64,000 nucleotides of DNA from Bacteroidota bacterium (GTDB taxonomy: Bacteria; Bacteroidota; Bacteroidia; Flavobacteriales; Schleiferiaceae), in contig JANSYJ010000001.1 in assembly GCA_024742495.1 (NCBI GenBank), positions 62,001 through 126,000 of the forward strand. Reading direction: 5' to 3'. The position numbers and the translations under genes were made by a program. Positions 1 through 8,931 of this stretch are shown piece by piece (the stretch's first letter is position 1; each line of letters begins with the position of its first letter). Below the pieces are notes generated by a model that worked only from the letters and a program-made list of their open reading frames with translations, did not search any database and was not told where the DNA came from.

Positions 1-1
1 G

Positions 2-871
2 GCGGCGGAGCAAATACCTTCTATTAAAGCGGTTGTTACGATTGGAGCACCCTCCGAAGCGCATCATGTAAAACACCTTTTCGACGAAAAAATAGAGGAA
101 ATTAAAGGCGAAGGAGATGCCAAGGTTAATATCGGTGGCCGCCCCTTTACCATTAAGCGGAAATTCATCCAGGACCTTAATCAACATAATGTAAGCAAGC
201 ACATTAGCGAATGGCGGAATAGAGCCCTACTGGTGCTGCACTCTCCCCAAGATAAAATTGTAGGCATTGAGAATGCTCGAGAAATTTATGAGTCCGCACA
301 TCACCCCAAAAGCTTTGTATCCTTAGATGGTTCCGACCACCTACTCAGTGCCGAAAAAGACTCCCGCTATGTTGGGGAGCTCGTTGCTTCTTGGTCGGCT
401 CGTTATCTAGAAAACAGCCAAAGCACCGTGCTTAAAACCGACAGCATGGTTTTAGCTCAAACCGATGAAGAGCCCTATCTCACTCAAATACAAGCAGGCG
501 ACTTTCAGCTTTTGGCTGATGAACCCAAGGACATGGGCGGTCAAAATTTGGGACCTAATCCCTACGAATTGCTCGCCAGTTCTCTAGCAGCTTGCACCAA
601 TATGACCCTGCGCATGTACGCGGATCGCAAGCAATGGCCACTTGAAAGTATTCGTGTTCACGTAGATTACGACTCCAACTATACCGAAGATGTGCAACAC
701 TGCGAAGAGGAAAAACGCCGCATGGGTAAGTTTACTAGGCGCATTGAGCTAATTGGACCCTTAGATGAAAAGCAAAAAAATCGCCTGATGCAAATGGCCG
801 ATCGCTGTCCTGTGCACCGCACCTTAGAAGGTGGAGTGGCCATTTCTACAGAAAAATTTGAATCCAATTAA
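2..871 (+). CDS. alpha/beta hydrolase-OsmC fusion protein (5' end outside window)
   Basis: The reading frame is open from base 2, so the gene begins before the window and the GTG at 233 is internal. The first part is the C-terminal half of an alpha/beta hydrolase: a HSPQD segment and a GSDH segment hold the expected late acid and catalytic His. From about base 500 follows an OsmC/Ohr domain with its two reactive cysteines, in AACTNMT and DRCPVHRT. Fusions of this type are known in many bacteria. OsmC domains reduce organic hydroperoxides through the cysteine pair, while the substrate of the fused hydrolase is not known to me. It ends just before the promoter of the next gene. The family call is firm; the exact substrate is open. 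Confidence 0.9.
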   Translation, partial: AAEQIPSIKAVVTIGAPSEAHHVKHLFDEKIEEIKGEGDAKVNIGGRPFTIKRKFIQDLNQHNVSKHISEWRNRALLVLHSPQDKIVGIENAREIYESAHHPKSFVSLDGSDHLLSAEKDSRYVGELVASWSARYLENSQSTVLKTDSMVLAQTDEEPYLTQIQAGDFQLLADEPKDMGGQNLGPNPYELLASSLAACTNMTLRMYADRKQWPLESIRVHVDYDSNYTEDVQHCEEEKRRMGKFTRRIELIGPLDEKQKNRLMQMADRCPVHRTLEGGVAISTEKFESN

Positions 872-901
872 CATTGTCTTAATATGCACTTAAGAATTTT
901 C

Positions 902-909
902 TAATTTTG
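902..909 (+). promoter_or_regulatory. Bacteroidota -7 box before the HAD-like gene
   Basis: TAATTTTG matches the phylum consensus TAnnTTTG. It lies 21 bases before the ATG at 931. A TTG at 874-876 could be the -33 element, but the gap of 25 is longer than usual. Confidence 0.5.
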
Positions 910-930
910 TGCTCCACTGCGAAATGGAGC

Positions 931-1587
931 ATGAAACGATTGAGCATCTTTAGCCTGGAAGCTGTTATCCGATATTCGGATGAGCAACTACGCAGTTTAT
1001 TTTTCCCCCTTTTTAAAGAAATAAGTTCCATCGAGCTTAAGGAAGATCCTGCTCCAGAACTTAGAAACATCCACCATCTTCTTCACTTTATTTTTGAAAA
1101 GGAATTAAAGCGTGCACCTAGCCCCGCTGAGATAAGCACTTACCAGAAGGCCTTTAAAAAAGCGGTGAAAAAGCTTTATCTAAGTGATGAAGAAGCCTTT
1201 GAAATTCGCCCCGGCGTGCAAAGCTTATTGGGGCAACTTGAAAAAGAAAGCAAGTGGAAATATGGCCTTGTAAGTGACTATTGGGAAGAAAGCACCGAAT
1301 TTATATTACAGTCCTGCGGGGTTTTCAGCAAAGGGAAGCTTACCATTAACGCCGAAAACGCCAAGAATAGAGCCGAGCAATGCGAGCTTTTAAAGCAACG
1401 AGCTCAAAAGGATAAGACTAATATTAGCGTACAATTCATCAGCTTAGATAAAAACCCGGGCTTTTTAAGCGGAGAGATGCAAATATTAAGACCTAAAGTG
1501 GCCAACAAAGAAGCCAATTACTACATCTTTCCAAAGTTTAGCGAGCTTTTTGGGGTTAAGAAAACCAAGAGCCGGAAATCCGTTTAG
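931..1587 (+). CDS. HAD-like hypothetical protein
   Basis: A 218-residue soluble protein. I chose ATG 931 because the upstream TTG at 907 lies inside the promoter box TAATTTTG and gives an odd N-terminus. The middle reads like the second half of a HAD-superfamily hydrolase: a PGVQSLLGQL helix, then YGLVSDYW, where the S of VSD would be HAD motif II (usually hhhT/S). The classical motif I (DxDxT) is not visible at the N-terminus, and the C-terminal acidic motif is weak (SLDKNPG). It may therefore be a divergent or non-catalytic member. It stands alone between two unrelated genes. The family call is tentative. Confidence 0.55.
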   Translation: MKRLSIFSLEAVIRYSDEQLRSLFFPLFKEISSIELKEDPAPELRNIHHLLHFIFEKELKRAPSPAEISTYQKAFKKAVKKLYLSDEEAFEIRPGVQSLLGQLEKESKWKYGLVSDYWEESTEFILQSCGVFSKGKLTINAENAKNRAEQCELLKQRAQKDKTNISVQFISLDKNPGFLSGEMQILRPKVANKEANYYIFPKFSELFGVKKTKSRKSV

Positions 1588-1644
1588 CGCGAACAAAATG
1601 GGGCGCAAAGCATTTGGTACTTTTATGCCTATCAAAAAAGCGCA

Positions 1645-3057
1645 ATGTCCCAGAATCAACTTCTTCGAGCAGATTTAGAAAGCACGGAAATAGAGCGGCT
1701 TTTTCAAAGCCAGCAAAAATTCTTTCGTGGCGGCCAAAGCTTCGACCTTGGCTTTCGAATCTCAACATTAAAGAAACTACGCCAGCTCATTCAAGAAAAT
1801 GAGGCCTCGCTGCTAGAGGTTATGGCTAAAGATTTTGGCAAACCAGCTTTTGAAGCCTATGCCTCGGAAATTGGTTTTGTTTACGCGGAAATCGATCATA
1901 GCTTAAAAAACCTAAAGGAATGGGCGCGACCTAAACGAGTGCACAGTCCCATAGCAACTTGGCCATCACGCTCCTACGTAGTTCCACAACCCAAAGGTGT
2001 TTGCCTCATCATAGCCCCATGGAACTATCCCTTCATGCTGGTCTTTTCGCCTTTGATAGCAGCTCTGGCGGCTGGAAATACTGCTTTTATAAAGCCAGCG
2101 GAACAGTGTGTGGCGACTTCCAACTTAATTTGCCAAATGCTCTCTGAAAATTTTGATCAAGATTTGATCACGGTTATTCAAGGCCCCGGTGATGAAGTTA
2201 TTCCGCCGCTATTAAGAAAATACCGGTTCGACCATATCTTTTTCACCGGAAGCACTGCGGTAGGTATCTCCATCGCCAAGCTCGCGGCGGAGAACTTAAG
2301 CCCATGCACCCTAGAACTGGGCGGAAAAAGCCCGGCCATTGTAGAGCAAACTGCGAATTTAAAAGTAGCCGCCAAACGGATTGCATTTGGGAAATGGCTT
2401 AATGCCGGACAAACTTGCGTAGCGCCAGATTACCTCTTGGTGCAGCGATCAATATTGGATGACTTTATCAAGGAACTAAAAGCTGCTATTCAAAGCTTTT
2501 ACCCCAATGGTGCTTTGGCCAGTCCGCATTATTCATCCATTGTTAATGAACACCATTTTAAGCGACTGCAAGGACTATTAAAAGATGGGGAGTTAATTTT
2601 TGGCGGGGAAATGGATGCCGAAAATCGACGCATGGCACCGAGTCTTCTTTTAAATCCAAATCTGCAAACTGCGCTCATGCAAGAAGAGATTTTTGGTCCA
2701 ATCCTACCCATCATTCCTTTCGATGAATTAGAAGAAACCAAAGCGATTATTGATCAGAACCCTAATCCATTGGCTTTTTATCTCTTCACGGAAAATAAGC
2801 AAGCGGAAGACTTTTGGAAAACCATTCCCTTTGGTGGAGGGGCCATTAATAATGCTATAATTCACCTTGCAAATCCCGACCTCCCTTTTGGTGGTATTGG
2901 AGCAAGTGGTCAGGGGCAGTATCATGGTAAATTTGGTTTTGAGACTTTCTCACACCAAAAGGCCATTATGAAATCTAGCACCTGGATCGACCTCAAACAA
3001 AAGTATCCACCTTATGGTGATTTGGCTTATCGTATGGTGAAATGGCTGATGTCTTAA
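1645..3057 (+). CDS. NAD(P)-dependent aldehyde dehydrogenase
   Basis: 470 residues, the typical length for the short group without a long N-terminal arm. Landmarks in order: APWNYPF (cofactor and substrate loop), FTGSTAVG (nucleotide-binding loop), ELGGKSP with the general base Glu224, NAGQTCVAPDY with catalytic Cys258, and EEIFGPILPI near the C-terminus. Oxidation of aldehydes to acids is the expected reaction. The closest groups are fatty or aryl aldehyde dehydrogenases (ALDH3-like), because the C-terminus ends in a hydrophobic stretch. The stop is one base from the start of the MMPL transporter gene, so the two are probably co-transcribed. Substrate cannot be read from the sequence. Confidence 0.93.
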   Translation: MSQNQLLRADLESTEIERLFQSQQKFFRGGQSFDLGFRISTLKKLRQLIQENEASLLEVMAKDFGKPAFEAYASEIGFVYAEIDHSLKNLKEWARPKRVHSPIATWPSRSYVVPQPKGVCLIIAPWNYPFMLVFSPLIAALAAGNTAFIKPAEQCVATSNLICQMLSENFDQDLITVIQGPGDEVIPPLLRKYRFDHIFFTGSTAVGISIAKLAAENLSPCTLELGGKSPAIVEQTANLKVAAKRIAFGKWLNAGQTCVAPDYLLVQRSILDDFIKELKAAIQSFYPNGALASPHYSSIVNEHHFKRLQGLLKDGELIFGGEMDAENRRMAPSLLLNPNLQTALMQEEIFGPILPIIPFDELEETKAIIDQNPNPLAFYLFTENKQAEDFWKTIPFGGGAINNAIIHLANPDLPFGGIGASGQGQYHGKFGFETFSHQKAIMKSSTWIDLKQKYPPYGDLAYRMVKWLMS

Positions 3058-3058
3058 T

Positions 3059-5260
3059 ATGAGCTTCCTACAAAAGCGGGCCCGCCCTATTCTGCTGCTC
3101 ACCTTGGTGCTTGGTGCAATTCTATTTCCAGGATTAAAGCAAGCACTTCGTATCGATAACAGCTTAACTTCTTGGTTTATAGAAGGTGATCCGGCATTAC
3201 AACCCTATTACACTTTACAGGAAAACTTTGGCAATGATGAGATGATTGTTTTAGCCCTGGAAGACCCCGAGGGCAATACCATGCTCAGTCCGGCGAATCA
3301 AGCCAAACTTATTCGTTTAGCCAAGGCCTTTTTAGCCGATAGCAACCTTAAAGAGGTTTATCATCCTTCACTATGGCAGCGACCTAGCCTGATGGATTTT
3401 GGACCATCGAGTCCTTTAATTCCTAAAAATGAAGCGAAAGCAAAGGAAGTTCTTAATCAAAATGAATTCCTCAAAGCGCAATTCTACAGCGATGATTTTT
3501 TAGCCAGCCGCCTTTACCTCAAACCTAGTCAAAGCGCCAATTTCGAGATTCGCAGAGCGGAAATCATTCAGAACATTTATAAAATTTGCGACGCGCATTG
3601 GGAAGCCGAAGCCAGTTCCTTTGGAGGCTTAGGAGTTATTTATGAAGCACTTAATGAGCTTTCGGCCCGCGATTTTGGCAGCTTCCTCGGACTGGGTTAC
3701 CTTCTAATGTTTGGACTAATCGCCTTGCTATATCGGCATTGGGCTTTTACCCTTTATGCCTTATCGGTGGTAGCGCTTTCCTCCTATTTCACCTTGGCTA
3801 TTTATGGCAGTTTTGGCTTGCGCCTGAATCTGCTAAGCACGCTTATTCCCACTATTATCATTTTATTGGGAGTAATGGATGTTATGCACATCCTCAATGA
3901 ATTTAGAAAGGCCAATGGAAGTTTAAGCGCCAAGGAACGTACCTATAGCGCTTTAAAAAGCATTTGGAAACCTTGCCTCTTTACCAGCTTAAGCACCATG
4001 GCCGGCTTCCTTTCTTTGGCAATAAGCCCGGTTGCGGTCTTAGCAGAGTTTGGAATTTTCTCTGCTCTAGGCATTGCTTTAGCCCTCTTCTTTTCCTTTT
4101 TGCTGGGTTTTATCCTCATTCCGCTTGCGCCTCTTCCGGCTGCGCAAGACCGCACTTCGGCGAGCTTGGCAAAATTGCAAGATTGGGTAAGTGAAAACCC
4201 CAAGCCAATATGGGCTATTACTGCTTTATTAGTTCTGGCCGCCGCATGGAGCATCCCTAAATTAAAGGTCGACACCGATAGCATCGCCTACCTACCAAAG
4301 GATCATACCGTACGCAAGCAGAGTGAGCGTATTGAAGCGCTTTTTGGACCTTATATGCCACTCGATTACCTCGTGGAGCTCAAGGAAGGGAATCTCAACG
4401 ATTTGGAGGTACAACAAAGGCTCTATGAATTCGACCGATCGCTGGCGCAGCTGCCGCACATTGGCGCTATGAATGGCTATCACGATTTACTCGCCGCAAT
4501 TATTCAGCAGGAGGATTCCGTAAAAAACTGGGAATTAGGTAGCGCCCAAAAATTCTATCTGCAATCCTTTAATAGCAAAAACCCCGAGCTTAAGCGCTCT
4601 TTTATTAATGATGAGGGAACTATGGGTCGCTTTTACCTCAGCGGAGAACTCATCAGTGCTCGGGCTTTAAAAGAAACTCTGGCGCAAGTAGATTCACTAG
4701 CACTCGAAAAACTAGGTCCCAATATTCGTATTACCGCTGCCGGCTATCAAAGCCTATATGCCAATATTGTTAATTATGTCACCGAAAGTCAAATTCGCAG
4801 TATATCCTTTGCGGCCGTCCTCATCTTTTTGCTGCTTTGGCTTTTCCTTGGAAATTTAAGATTGAGCTTAATCAGCCTTATTCCCAATTTCTTTCCGGTT
4901 ATGATGCTATTAAGTGTGATGGTATGGTTCGACATTGCCTTAGATACCGCCACCGCTTCTATTGCCAGTATCGTGCTTAGCTTTTCTATAGATGATACCA
5001 TGCATTTTATTTGGCATTACCGCAAGGGAAGGCTTGCTGGTGAAAGCCCCAGCCTAGCCCGTAAAAAAACGATGGCCCACGTAGGGCGGGCCATCGTATT
5101 CACCTCATTGGTGTTATTTGTGGGCTACTCCTTAATGTGGTTTGGAAGTTTAAGAACCGTGGTTTATTTCGGCACCTTAACCGCCAGCTCCATAGTAGCC
5201 GCACTAGTTAGTCAACTTTTCCTATTCCCTCTTCTTTTAAAAAAATGGGATAAGGAATAA
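3059..5260 (+). CDS. RND-superfamily MMPL-type membrane transporter
   Basis: 733 residues with the two-fold RND layout: an N-terminal membrane helix, a large periplasmic segment, a block of five helices (about residues 210-355), a second single helix near 385, a second periplasmic segment, and a final helix block from about 580. The helices carry the GVMDVMH and SIDDTMHF segments that line the proton path in MMPL/patched-like proteins. It is much shorter than AcrB-type drug pumps, as expected for the hopanoid, lipid or patched-like branch. Known relatives move lipids or other hydrophobic cargo using proton flow; the cargo here is unknown. Start ATG 3059 follows the aldehyde dehydrogenase stop directly. 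Confidence 0.88.
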   Translation: MSFLQKRARPILLLTLVLGAILFPGLKQALRIDNSLTSWFIEGDPALQPYYTLQENFGNDEMIVLALEDPEGNTMLSPANQAKLIRLAKAFLADSNLKEVYHPSLWQRPSLMDFGPSSPLIPKNEAKAKEVLNQNEFLKAQFYSDDFLASRLYLKPSQSANFEIRRAEIIQNIYKICDAHWEAEASSFGGLGVIYEALNELSARDFGSFLGLGYLLMFGLIALLYRHWAFTLYALSVVALSSYFTLAIYGSFGLRLNLLSTLIPTIIILLGVMDVMHILNEFRKANGSLSAKERTYSALKSIWKPCLFTSLSTMAGFLSLAISPVAVLAEFGIFSALGIALALFFSFLLGFILIPLAPLPAAQDRTSASLAKLQDWVSENPKPIWAITALLVLAAAWSIPKLKVDTDSIAYLPKDHTVRKQSERIEALFGPYMPLDYLVELKEGNLNDLEVQQRLYEFDRSLAQLPHIGAMNGYHDLLAAIIQQEDSVKNWELGSAQKFYLQSFNSKNPELKRSFINDEGTMGRFYLSGELISARALKETLAQVDSLALEKLGPNIRITAAGYQSLYANIVNYVTESQIRSISFAAVLIFLLLWLFLGNLRLSLISLIPNFFPVMMLLSVMVWFDIALDTATASIASIVLSFSIDDTMHFIWHYRKGRLAGESPSLARKKTMAHVGRAIVFTSLVLFVGYSLMWFGSLRTVVYFGTLTASSIVAALVSQLFLFPLLLKKWDKE

Positions 5261-5394
5261 GCCTTGGAAATATGTATTGAACAAACTCTAATTCCTAGGA
5301 TTACAGACCAACCATAGTGTAAACTTTAAAGGTCTTTAGCCATAGCTGCTGCTTAACAGACTTATCCGCTATACCCCTAAAGTTAAGTTTTTGA
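5261..5394. other. short convergent intergenic region
   Basis: Between the transporter and dps, which converge. I see no gene and no convincing terminator hairpin here. Confidence 0.5.
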
Positions 5395-5907
5395 TTATTT
5401 CTCGATAAAGCTCCGCCACATCCAGGCTGCTTTTTCATGATAGCTTAAACGCGCGGTCATTAAATCGACACTTACCTCATCATCGTAATTTGAGGCTACA
5501 CTTAAGGTTTCGCGCATATTACGAATCATTGTTTCATGCGATTCAAGCAAATCTGCCGCCATCTCCAGGGCTGAAATCCCCGTTCTCGCTTCTTTAATTT
5601 TCGATATTTTACTGTACACAGCAAAACTTCCTGGGGCATCAAAACCCAATGCTCGGATGCGTTCTGCGATATCGTCAATGGCCTTAAAGAGGTTGTCATA
5701 CTGATCTTCGGTGAGGTCGTGCATGCTCTTAAACAAAGAGCCCTTTACATTCCAGTGGTAATTATGGGTTTTGAGCATAAGGAGATAATGATCCGCCAGA
5801 ATTTCATTAAGGTGTTCACTTATGGTCGCGCGGCCATCCTCGGATAAACCTGTTGCTAATTGAACATTTCTTTTTTCTTCTTTTAGATTTAGCTCTTGTA
5901 AGCTCAT
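5395..5907 (-). CDS. dps: Dps-family DNA-protecting ferritin
   Basis: 170 residues, usual Dps length. The ferroxidase site is readable by spacing: His51 in HNYHWNV, His63, Glu67, Asp78 and Glu82 match the H-x11-H-x3-D-x10-D-x3-E pattern, with Glu in place of the usual Asp at the third position. Dps assembles as a 12-mer, oxidises Fe(II) with hydrogen peroxide and stores the iron, which protects DNA in stress or stationary phase. It is a single gene on the minus strand. No TAnnTTTG box is evident upstream, so it may use another sigma factor or an activator; that is inference. Confidence 0.95.
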   Translation of the reverse strand: MSLQELNLKEEKRNVQLATGLSEDGRATISEHLNEILADHYLLMLKTHNYHWNVKGSLFKSMHDLTEDQYDNLFKAIDDIAERIRALGFDAPGSFAVYSKISKIKEARTGISALEMAADLLESHETMIRNMRETLSVASNYDDEVSVDLMTARLSYHEKAAWMWRSFIEK

Positions 5908-6020
5908 ATAGTAGTATTAAATTTTGATTTATATAGACTTAACGACAAGGAGGGGGATTTGTTCACGTATTTTTCAGATTTTTAATTAATTAGTATCACT
6001 TTATTAAATATATAGTTTAA

Positions 6021-6296
6021 ATGAACGCTAAGAAATTCATTGTCAGTGGTAAGGTGCAAGGAGTATATTTCTGAAAGTTCAGCCAAGCAGAAGCTCTGGC
6101 CCTTGGACTTGAAGGATGGGTAAGAAACCGCCGGGAGGGAACTGTTGAAGTATTCGCTCAAGGAACAGAGGAGAATTTAAAATCCTTTGAAAAACGCTTA
6201 AAGCTTGGTTCACCCTTCTCCGAAGTCCATTCGCTTATTGCTAAAGAAGTTCCCGCGGAGAAGATTCATCATTTTACAATTTTGGATACTGTATAG
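6021..6296 (+). pseudogene. acyP: acylphosphatase gene interrupted by TGA at the catalytic Arg codon
   Basis: Reading from ATG 6021 gives a complete acylphosphatase of 91 codons ending at TAG 6294, except that codon 18 (6072-6074) is TGA. The context is VSGKVQGVYF, stop, KFSQAEALALG, then GWVRNRREG. In the family the residue after GVxF is the catalytic Arg (Arg23 in the muscle enzyme) and the Asn of VRN is the second catalytic residue (Asn41). The spacing of 18 is kept here (codons 18 and 36). One C-to-T change of CGA explains the stop. The rest of the frame is undamaged, so the lesion is recent, a sequencing error, or read through. Other genes here end in TGA, so global recoding is excluded. 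Confidence 0.88.
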
Positions 6297-6309
6297 AATC
6301 GTAATTTTG
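6281..6309 (+). promoter_or_regulatory. rbfA promoter, TTTG-N17-TAATTTTG
   Basis: TTTG at 6281-6284 and TAATTTTG at 6302-6309 with 17 bases between: a full match to the Bacteroidota consensus. It overlaps the last codons of the acylphosphatase frame. The ATG of rbfA begins only 4 bases after the box, so the start of transcription should fall at or next to the start codon. Confidence 0.7.
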
Positions 6310-6313
6310 CCGC

Positions 6314-6673
6314 ATGGATGCAAGCAGACTGGATAAATTAGAGCGTCAGGTACAAAAGGACTTGGCAGAAATTTTTAGAGAATTAGCACAAGAGAAATTT
6401 CGCGGCATAGTACTTACGGTTAGTCGAGTGCGCATCAGCCCCGATTTATCGGTAGGCCGCGTAAACATAAGTATGTTCCCGGTAAAGGATAAAAGCCTCG
6501 TGCTGGATTGGATTCGTGAGCATGGCAGTGTAATAAAGGATCGCTTGGTGCGCAAAATGAAAGGCGGCCTCAGGAAGATGCCGGAATTGCATTACTATTT
6601 AGATGAATCTGTGGATGCAGAAGCCGAGATCGATCGCATTTTAAAGGAAGGCGGCGAAAGTCCCATAAAGTAA
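6314..6673 (+). CDS. rbfA: ribosome-binding factor A
   Basis: 119 residues, normal length. The N-terminal helix (RLDKLERQVQKDLAEIF) and the KH-type fold with VSRVRISPDLSVGRVNIS followed by RKMKGGLRKMPELHYYLDES are characteristic of RbfA. The protein binds the 30S subunit and assists late 16S rRNA processing and cold adaptation. The ATG lies 4 bases after a strong TAnnTTTG box, so the mRNA is probably leaderless. It is followed without a gap by the FtsX-like permease gene, an order common in Bacteroidota. Confidence 0.95.
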   Translation: MDASRLDKLERQVQKDLAEIFRELAQEKFRGIVLTVSRVRISPDLSVGRVNISMFPVKDKSLVLDWIREHGSVIKDRLVRKMKGGLRKMPELHYYLDESVDAEAEIDRILKEGGESPIK

Positions 6674-7879
6674 TTGTCTTTTAGTCGCTACATAGCCCAA
6701 CGCTATTTTTTCGCAAAAAGCAGCAGCAATGCAGTTAATATTATAACTGCCATTTCACTAATTGGAATTCTAGTTGGTAGTGCAGCTTTGGTTATTGTAC
6801 TCTCTGCCTTTAATGGTTTAGAACAACTAGTCCGCGGCTTTTATGCCGATTTCGATCCCGATTTAAAGGTACTGCCGATAGAAGGCAAGTTCTTTGAAAA
6901 AGAAAAGGCTTTTGCTGCTTTTGAAGACTTAGATCTTTTTAGCGCTAGCTCGGCTGTTTTAGAAGAAAAGGCCTTGTTTAACTTTAGGGACAAGGACTAT
7001 ATCGCCACTCTAAAAGGGGTGGATAGCAATTACCTCAAGGTGAATAATCTTGCCGAGCACATTCCTTTTGGCGATTATCGTTTGCAGGAGAACCTAGCCG
7101 TGCCACCGGCCTTAATGGGAGCGGGAATAGCCTATTATCTCGGCTTTAGCCGCAGCGACTTCCAGGAACCGCTTAATATTTTTATTCCCAAGGAAAGTGG
7201 ACGAATGAGCGTGGAGAGCTTTCGCAGTGATCGGATTTATCCTTTGGGCATTTTTTCCATTCAACCGGAGTTTGATGAAGAATACCTTCTTTGTCCGCTA
7301 GGCTTTTGCGAAGAACTACTAAATAGACCCGGCATGTTAAGCGCTATTGAGCTGCGACTTAAGCCCGAAGTTGATTTAGATGAAGCGCAGATTCGATTGC
7401 AAAAAGCTCTTGGTGCTGCTTATGTGGTTAAAAATAGAGATCAGCTTCAAGCAGGATTTTTAAAGGTTATGCGCACCGAAGGTCTTTTCACCTTTTTAAT
7501 ATTCGCTCTAATTCTTAGCATCGCCACCTTCACTATAGCCGGAAGCCTGACCATGATTATGTTTGAAAAACGTAAAAACCTCTTCACCCTTTGGGCCATG
7601 GGGACATCCATTGGTCACCTTCGCCAAATAATATTACAACTGGGTTTAATCATCAGCTTAAGCGGCGGACTGAGCGGTATATTTCTGGGTAGCTTAATTG
7701 TATTTGGTCAAGAGCACTTTCAATGGATAACCGTTGGTGAGGGCTATATTGTAGATGCTTATCCCGTAGCTTTAGAGCTAAGCGACGTTATTTTAGTAAG
7801 CAGCACTGTTTTAGGTTTAGGACTATTAAGCTCCTGGTTGAGTGCGCGTCGCTTAAACCTTAAATTAATAAGTGCCTAA
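6674..7879 (+). CDS. FtsX/LolC-like ABC transporter permease
   Basis: 401 residues. The start is TTG 6674, immediately after the rbfA stop; it restores the usual N-terminus (xxFxxYIAxRYxF) of Bacteroidota LolC/E-like permeases and no nearer ATG does. The architecture is one N-terminal helix (about 20-45), a periplasmic domain of some 220 residues, then three C-terminal helices (about 270-295, 315-345, 370-392). LolCE permeases release lipoproteins from the inner membrane with the ATPase LolD. No ATPase gene is adjacent, so the partner is encoded elsewhere. It could also be a MacB-like permease; LolC/E is preferred from length and order. Confidence 0.85.
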   Translation: MSFSRYIAQRYFFAKSSSNAVNIITAISLIGILVGSAALVIVLSAFNGLEQLVRGFYADFDPDLKVLPIEGKFFEKEKAFAAFEDLDLFSASSAVLEEKALFNFRDKDYIATLKGVDSNYLKVNNLAEHIPFGDYRLQENLAVPPALMGAGIAYYLGFSRSDFQEPLNIFIPKESGRMSVESFRSDRIYPLGIFSIQPEFDEEYLLCPLGFCEELLNRPGMLSAIELRLKPEVDLDEAQIRLQKALGAAYVVKNRDQLQAGFLKVMRTEGLFTFLIFALILSIATFTIAGSLTMIMFEKRKNLFTLWAMGTSIGHLRQIILQLGLIISLSGGLSGIFLGSLIVFGQEHFQWITVGEGYIVDAYPVALELSDVILVSSTVLGLGLLSSWLSARRLNLKLISA

Positions 7880-7881
7880 TA

Positions 7882-8883
7882 CTAATAAGGAAAGGCCATT
7901 TCCATTCCCTCAAATTTAAGGGCGACCTCATCTAGGGTATCAAAAATTTCTTGCGGATGATCGCTGGTCACTAATTTTTGACGGTATTCTTTAAAGTGGG
8001 AAATCCCTTTGAAGTAATTGGTGTAATGGCGTCGGGTTTCATTAATTCCCAAGCGCTCACCTTTCCAATCTAGGGCCATTTTAAAATGCCTACGACAAGC
8101 ATTTACGCGTTCTTCCAAGCTTGGCGGGTCTAATTGCTGCCCCGTTTCTAAAAAGTGTTTTACCTCTCTAAAAATCCAGGGATAACCGATGGCTGCCCGG
8201 CCAATCATAATGCCATCTACGCCATAGGTGTTTTTCATGTGCAAGGCCTTTTGCGGGCTATCTACATCGCCATTCCCAAATACTGGAATTTCCATTCTTG
8301 GATTCTCCTTAACCGCCCGAATTAAATCCCAATCTGCCTCGCCTTTATACATCTGCTTGCGGGTACGTCCATGGATCGATATCGCTTTGATTCCCACATC
8401 TTGTAAGCGCTCGGCAACCTCCACGATGTATTTGGTATTATCATCCCAGCCTAAGCGGGTTTTAACGGTTACTGGTTTATCTACCGCCTTTACAATCTCG
8501 GCGGTCATGGCCACCATTTTTGGAATGTCTTGCAATATTCCAGCACCTGCGCCTTTGCAGGCTACCTTTTTAACCGGACATCCGTAATTAATATCAACGA
8601 TATCGGGATTAGCCTCTTCGGTAATGGCCGCGGCTTCGCGCATCGACTCAATCTCATTCCCAAATATTTGTATCCCTAAGGGTCTTTCATACTCGAAGAA
8701 GTCCAACTTCTGCACACTTTTCGCGGCATCTCGAATTAGTCCTTCCGAAGAAATAAACTCCGTATATAAGACATCTGCACCTTCCTCTTTGCATAAAGCA
8801 CGGAATGGAGGATCGCTTACATCTTCCATCGGCGCCAGCAATAGCGGGAATTCTCCTACTTCTACATCTCCAATTTTAACCAC
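7882..8883 (-). CDS. dusB: tRNA-dihydrouridine synthase, DusB type
   Basis: 333 residues with the Dus signature APMEDVSDPPFRALC, the FMN-binding barrel segments DINYGCPVKK and IHGRTRKQMYKG, the catalytic Cys in CPVKKVACKGAG, and the GNGDV and IGRAAIGYPWIF phosphate-site strands. It reduces specific uridines in the tRNA D-loop using FMN and NADPH. The start is GTG 8883, with a TAnnTTTG box 22 bases upstream and no better ATG. It converges on the permease gene and diverges from the CPBP protease gene. Confidence 0.93.
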   Translation of the reverse strand: MVKIGDVEVGEFPLLLAPMEDVSDPPFRALCKEEGADVLYTEFISSEGLIRDAAKSVQKLDFFEYERPLGIQIFGNEIESMREAAAITEEANPDIVDINYGCPVKKVACKGAGAGILQDIPKMVAMTAEIVKAVDKPVTVKTRLGWDDNTKYIVEVAERLQDVGIKAISIHGRTRKQMYKGEADWDLIRAVKENPRMEIPVFGNGDVDSPQKALHMKNTYGVDGIMIGRAAIGYPWIFREVKHFLETGQQLDPPSLEERVNACRRHFKMALDWKGERLGINETRRHYTNYFKGISHFKEYRQKLVTSDHPQEIFDTLDEVALKFEGMEMAFPY

Positions 8884-8905
8884 AACAAGGATTTTATCAA
8901 CTTTG

Positions 8906-8913
8906 CAAAATTA
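8906..8913 (-). promoter_or_regulatory. dusB -7 box
   Basis: Minus-strand TAATTTTG (plus strand CAAAATTA) fits TAnnTTTG and leaves a leader of roughly 16 bases before GTG 8883. No well-spaced TTTG -33 element is seen. Confidence 0.5.
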
Positions 8914-8931
8914 TAAAAACCATAGGCACCA

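Noticed and set aside
233-871. GTG 233 as the start of the first gene
   Set aside because: The frame is open to base 2 with hydrolase-like sequence before 233, so the gene begins outside the window.
5069-5097. 10-bp perfect inverted repeat ACGATGGCCC / GGGCCATCGT with a 9-base loop
   Set aside because: It lies inside the MMPL transporter frame 160 bases before the stop, has no T tract, and encodes conserved transporter sequence; most likely chance from codon use.
6072-6074. TGA as selenocysteine or genome-wide reassigned codon
   Set aside because: No family member has Cys or Sec at this site, no SECIS-like hairpin follows, and other genes here (for example the WG-repeat copy A) end in TGA.
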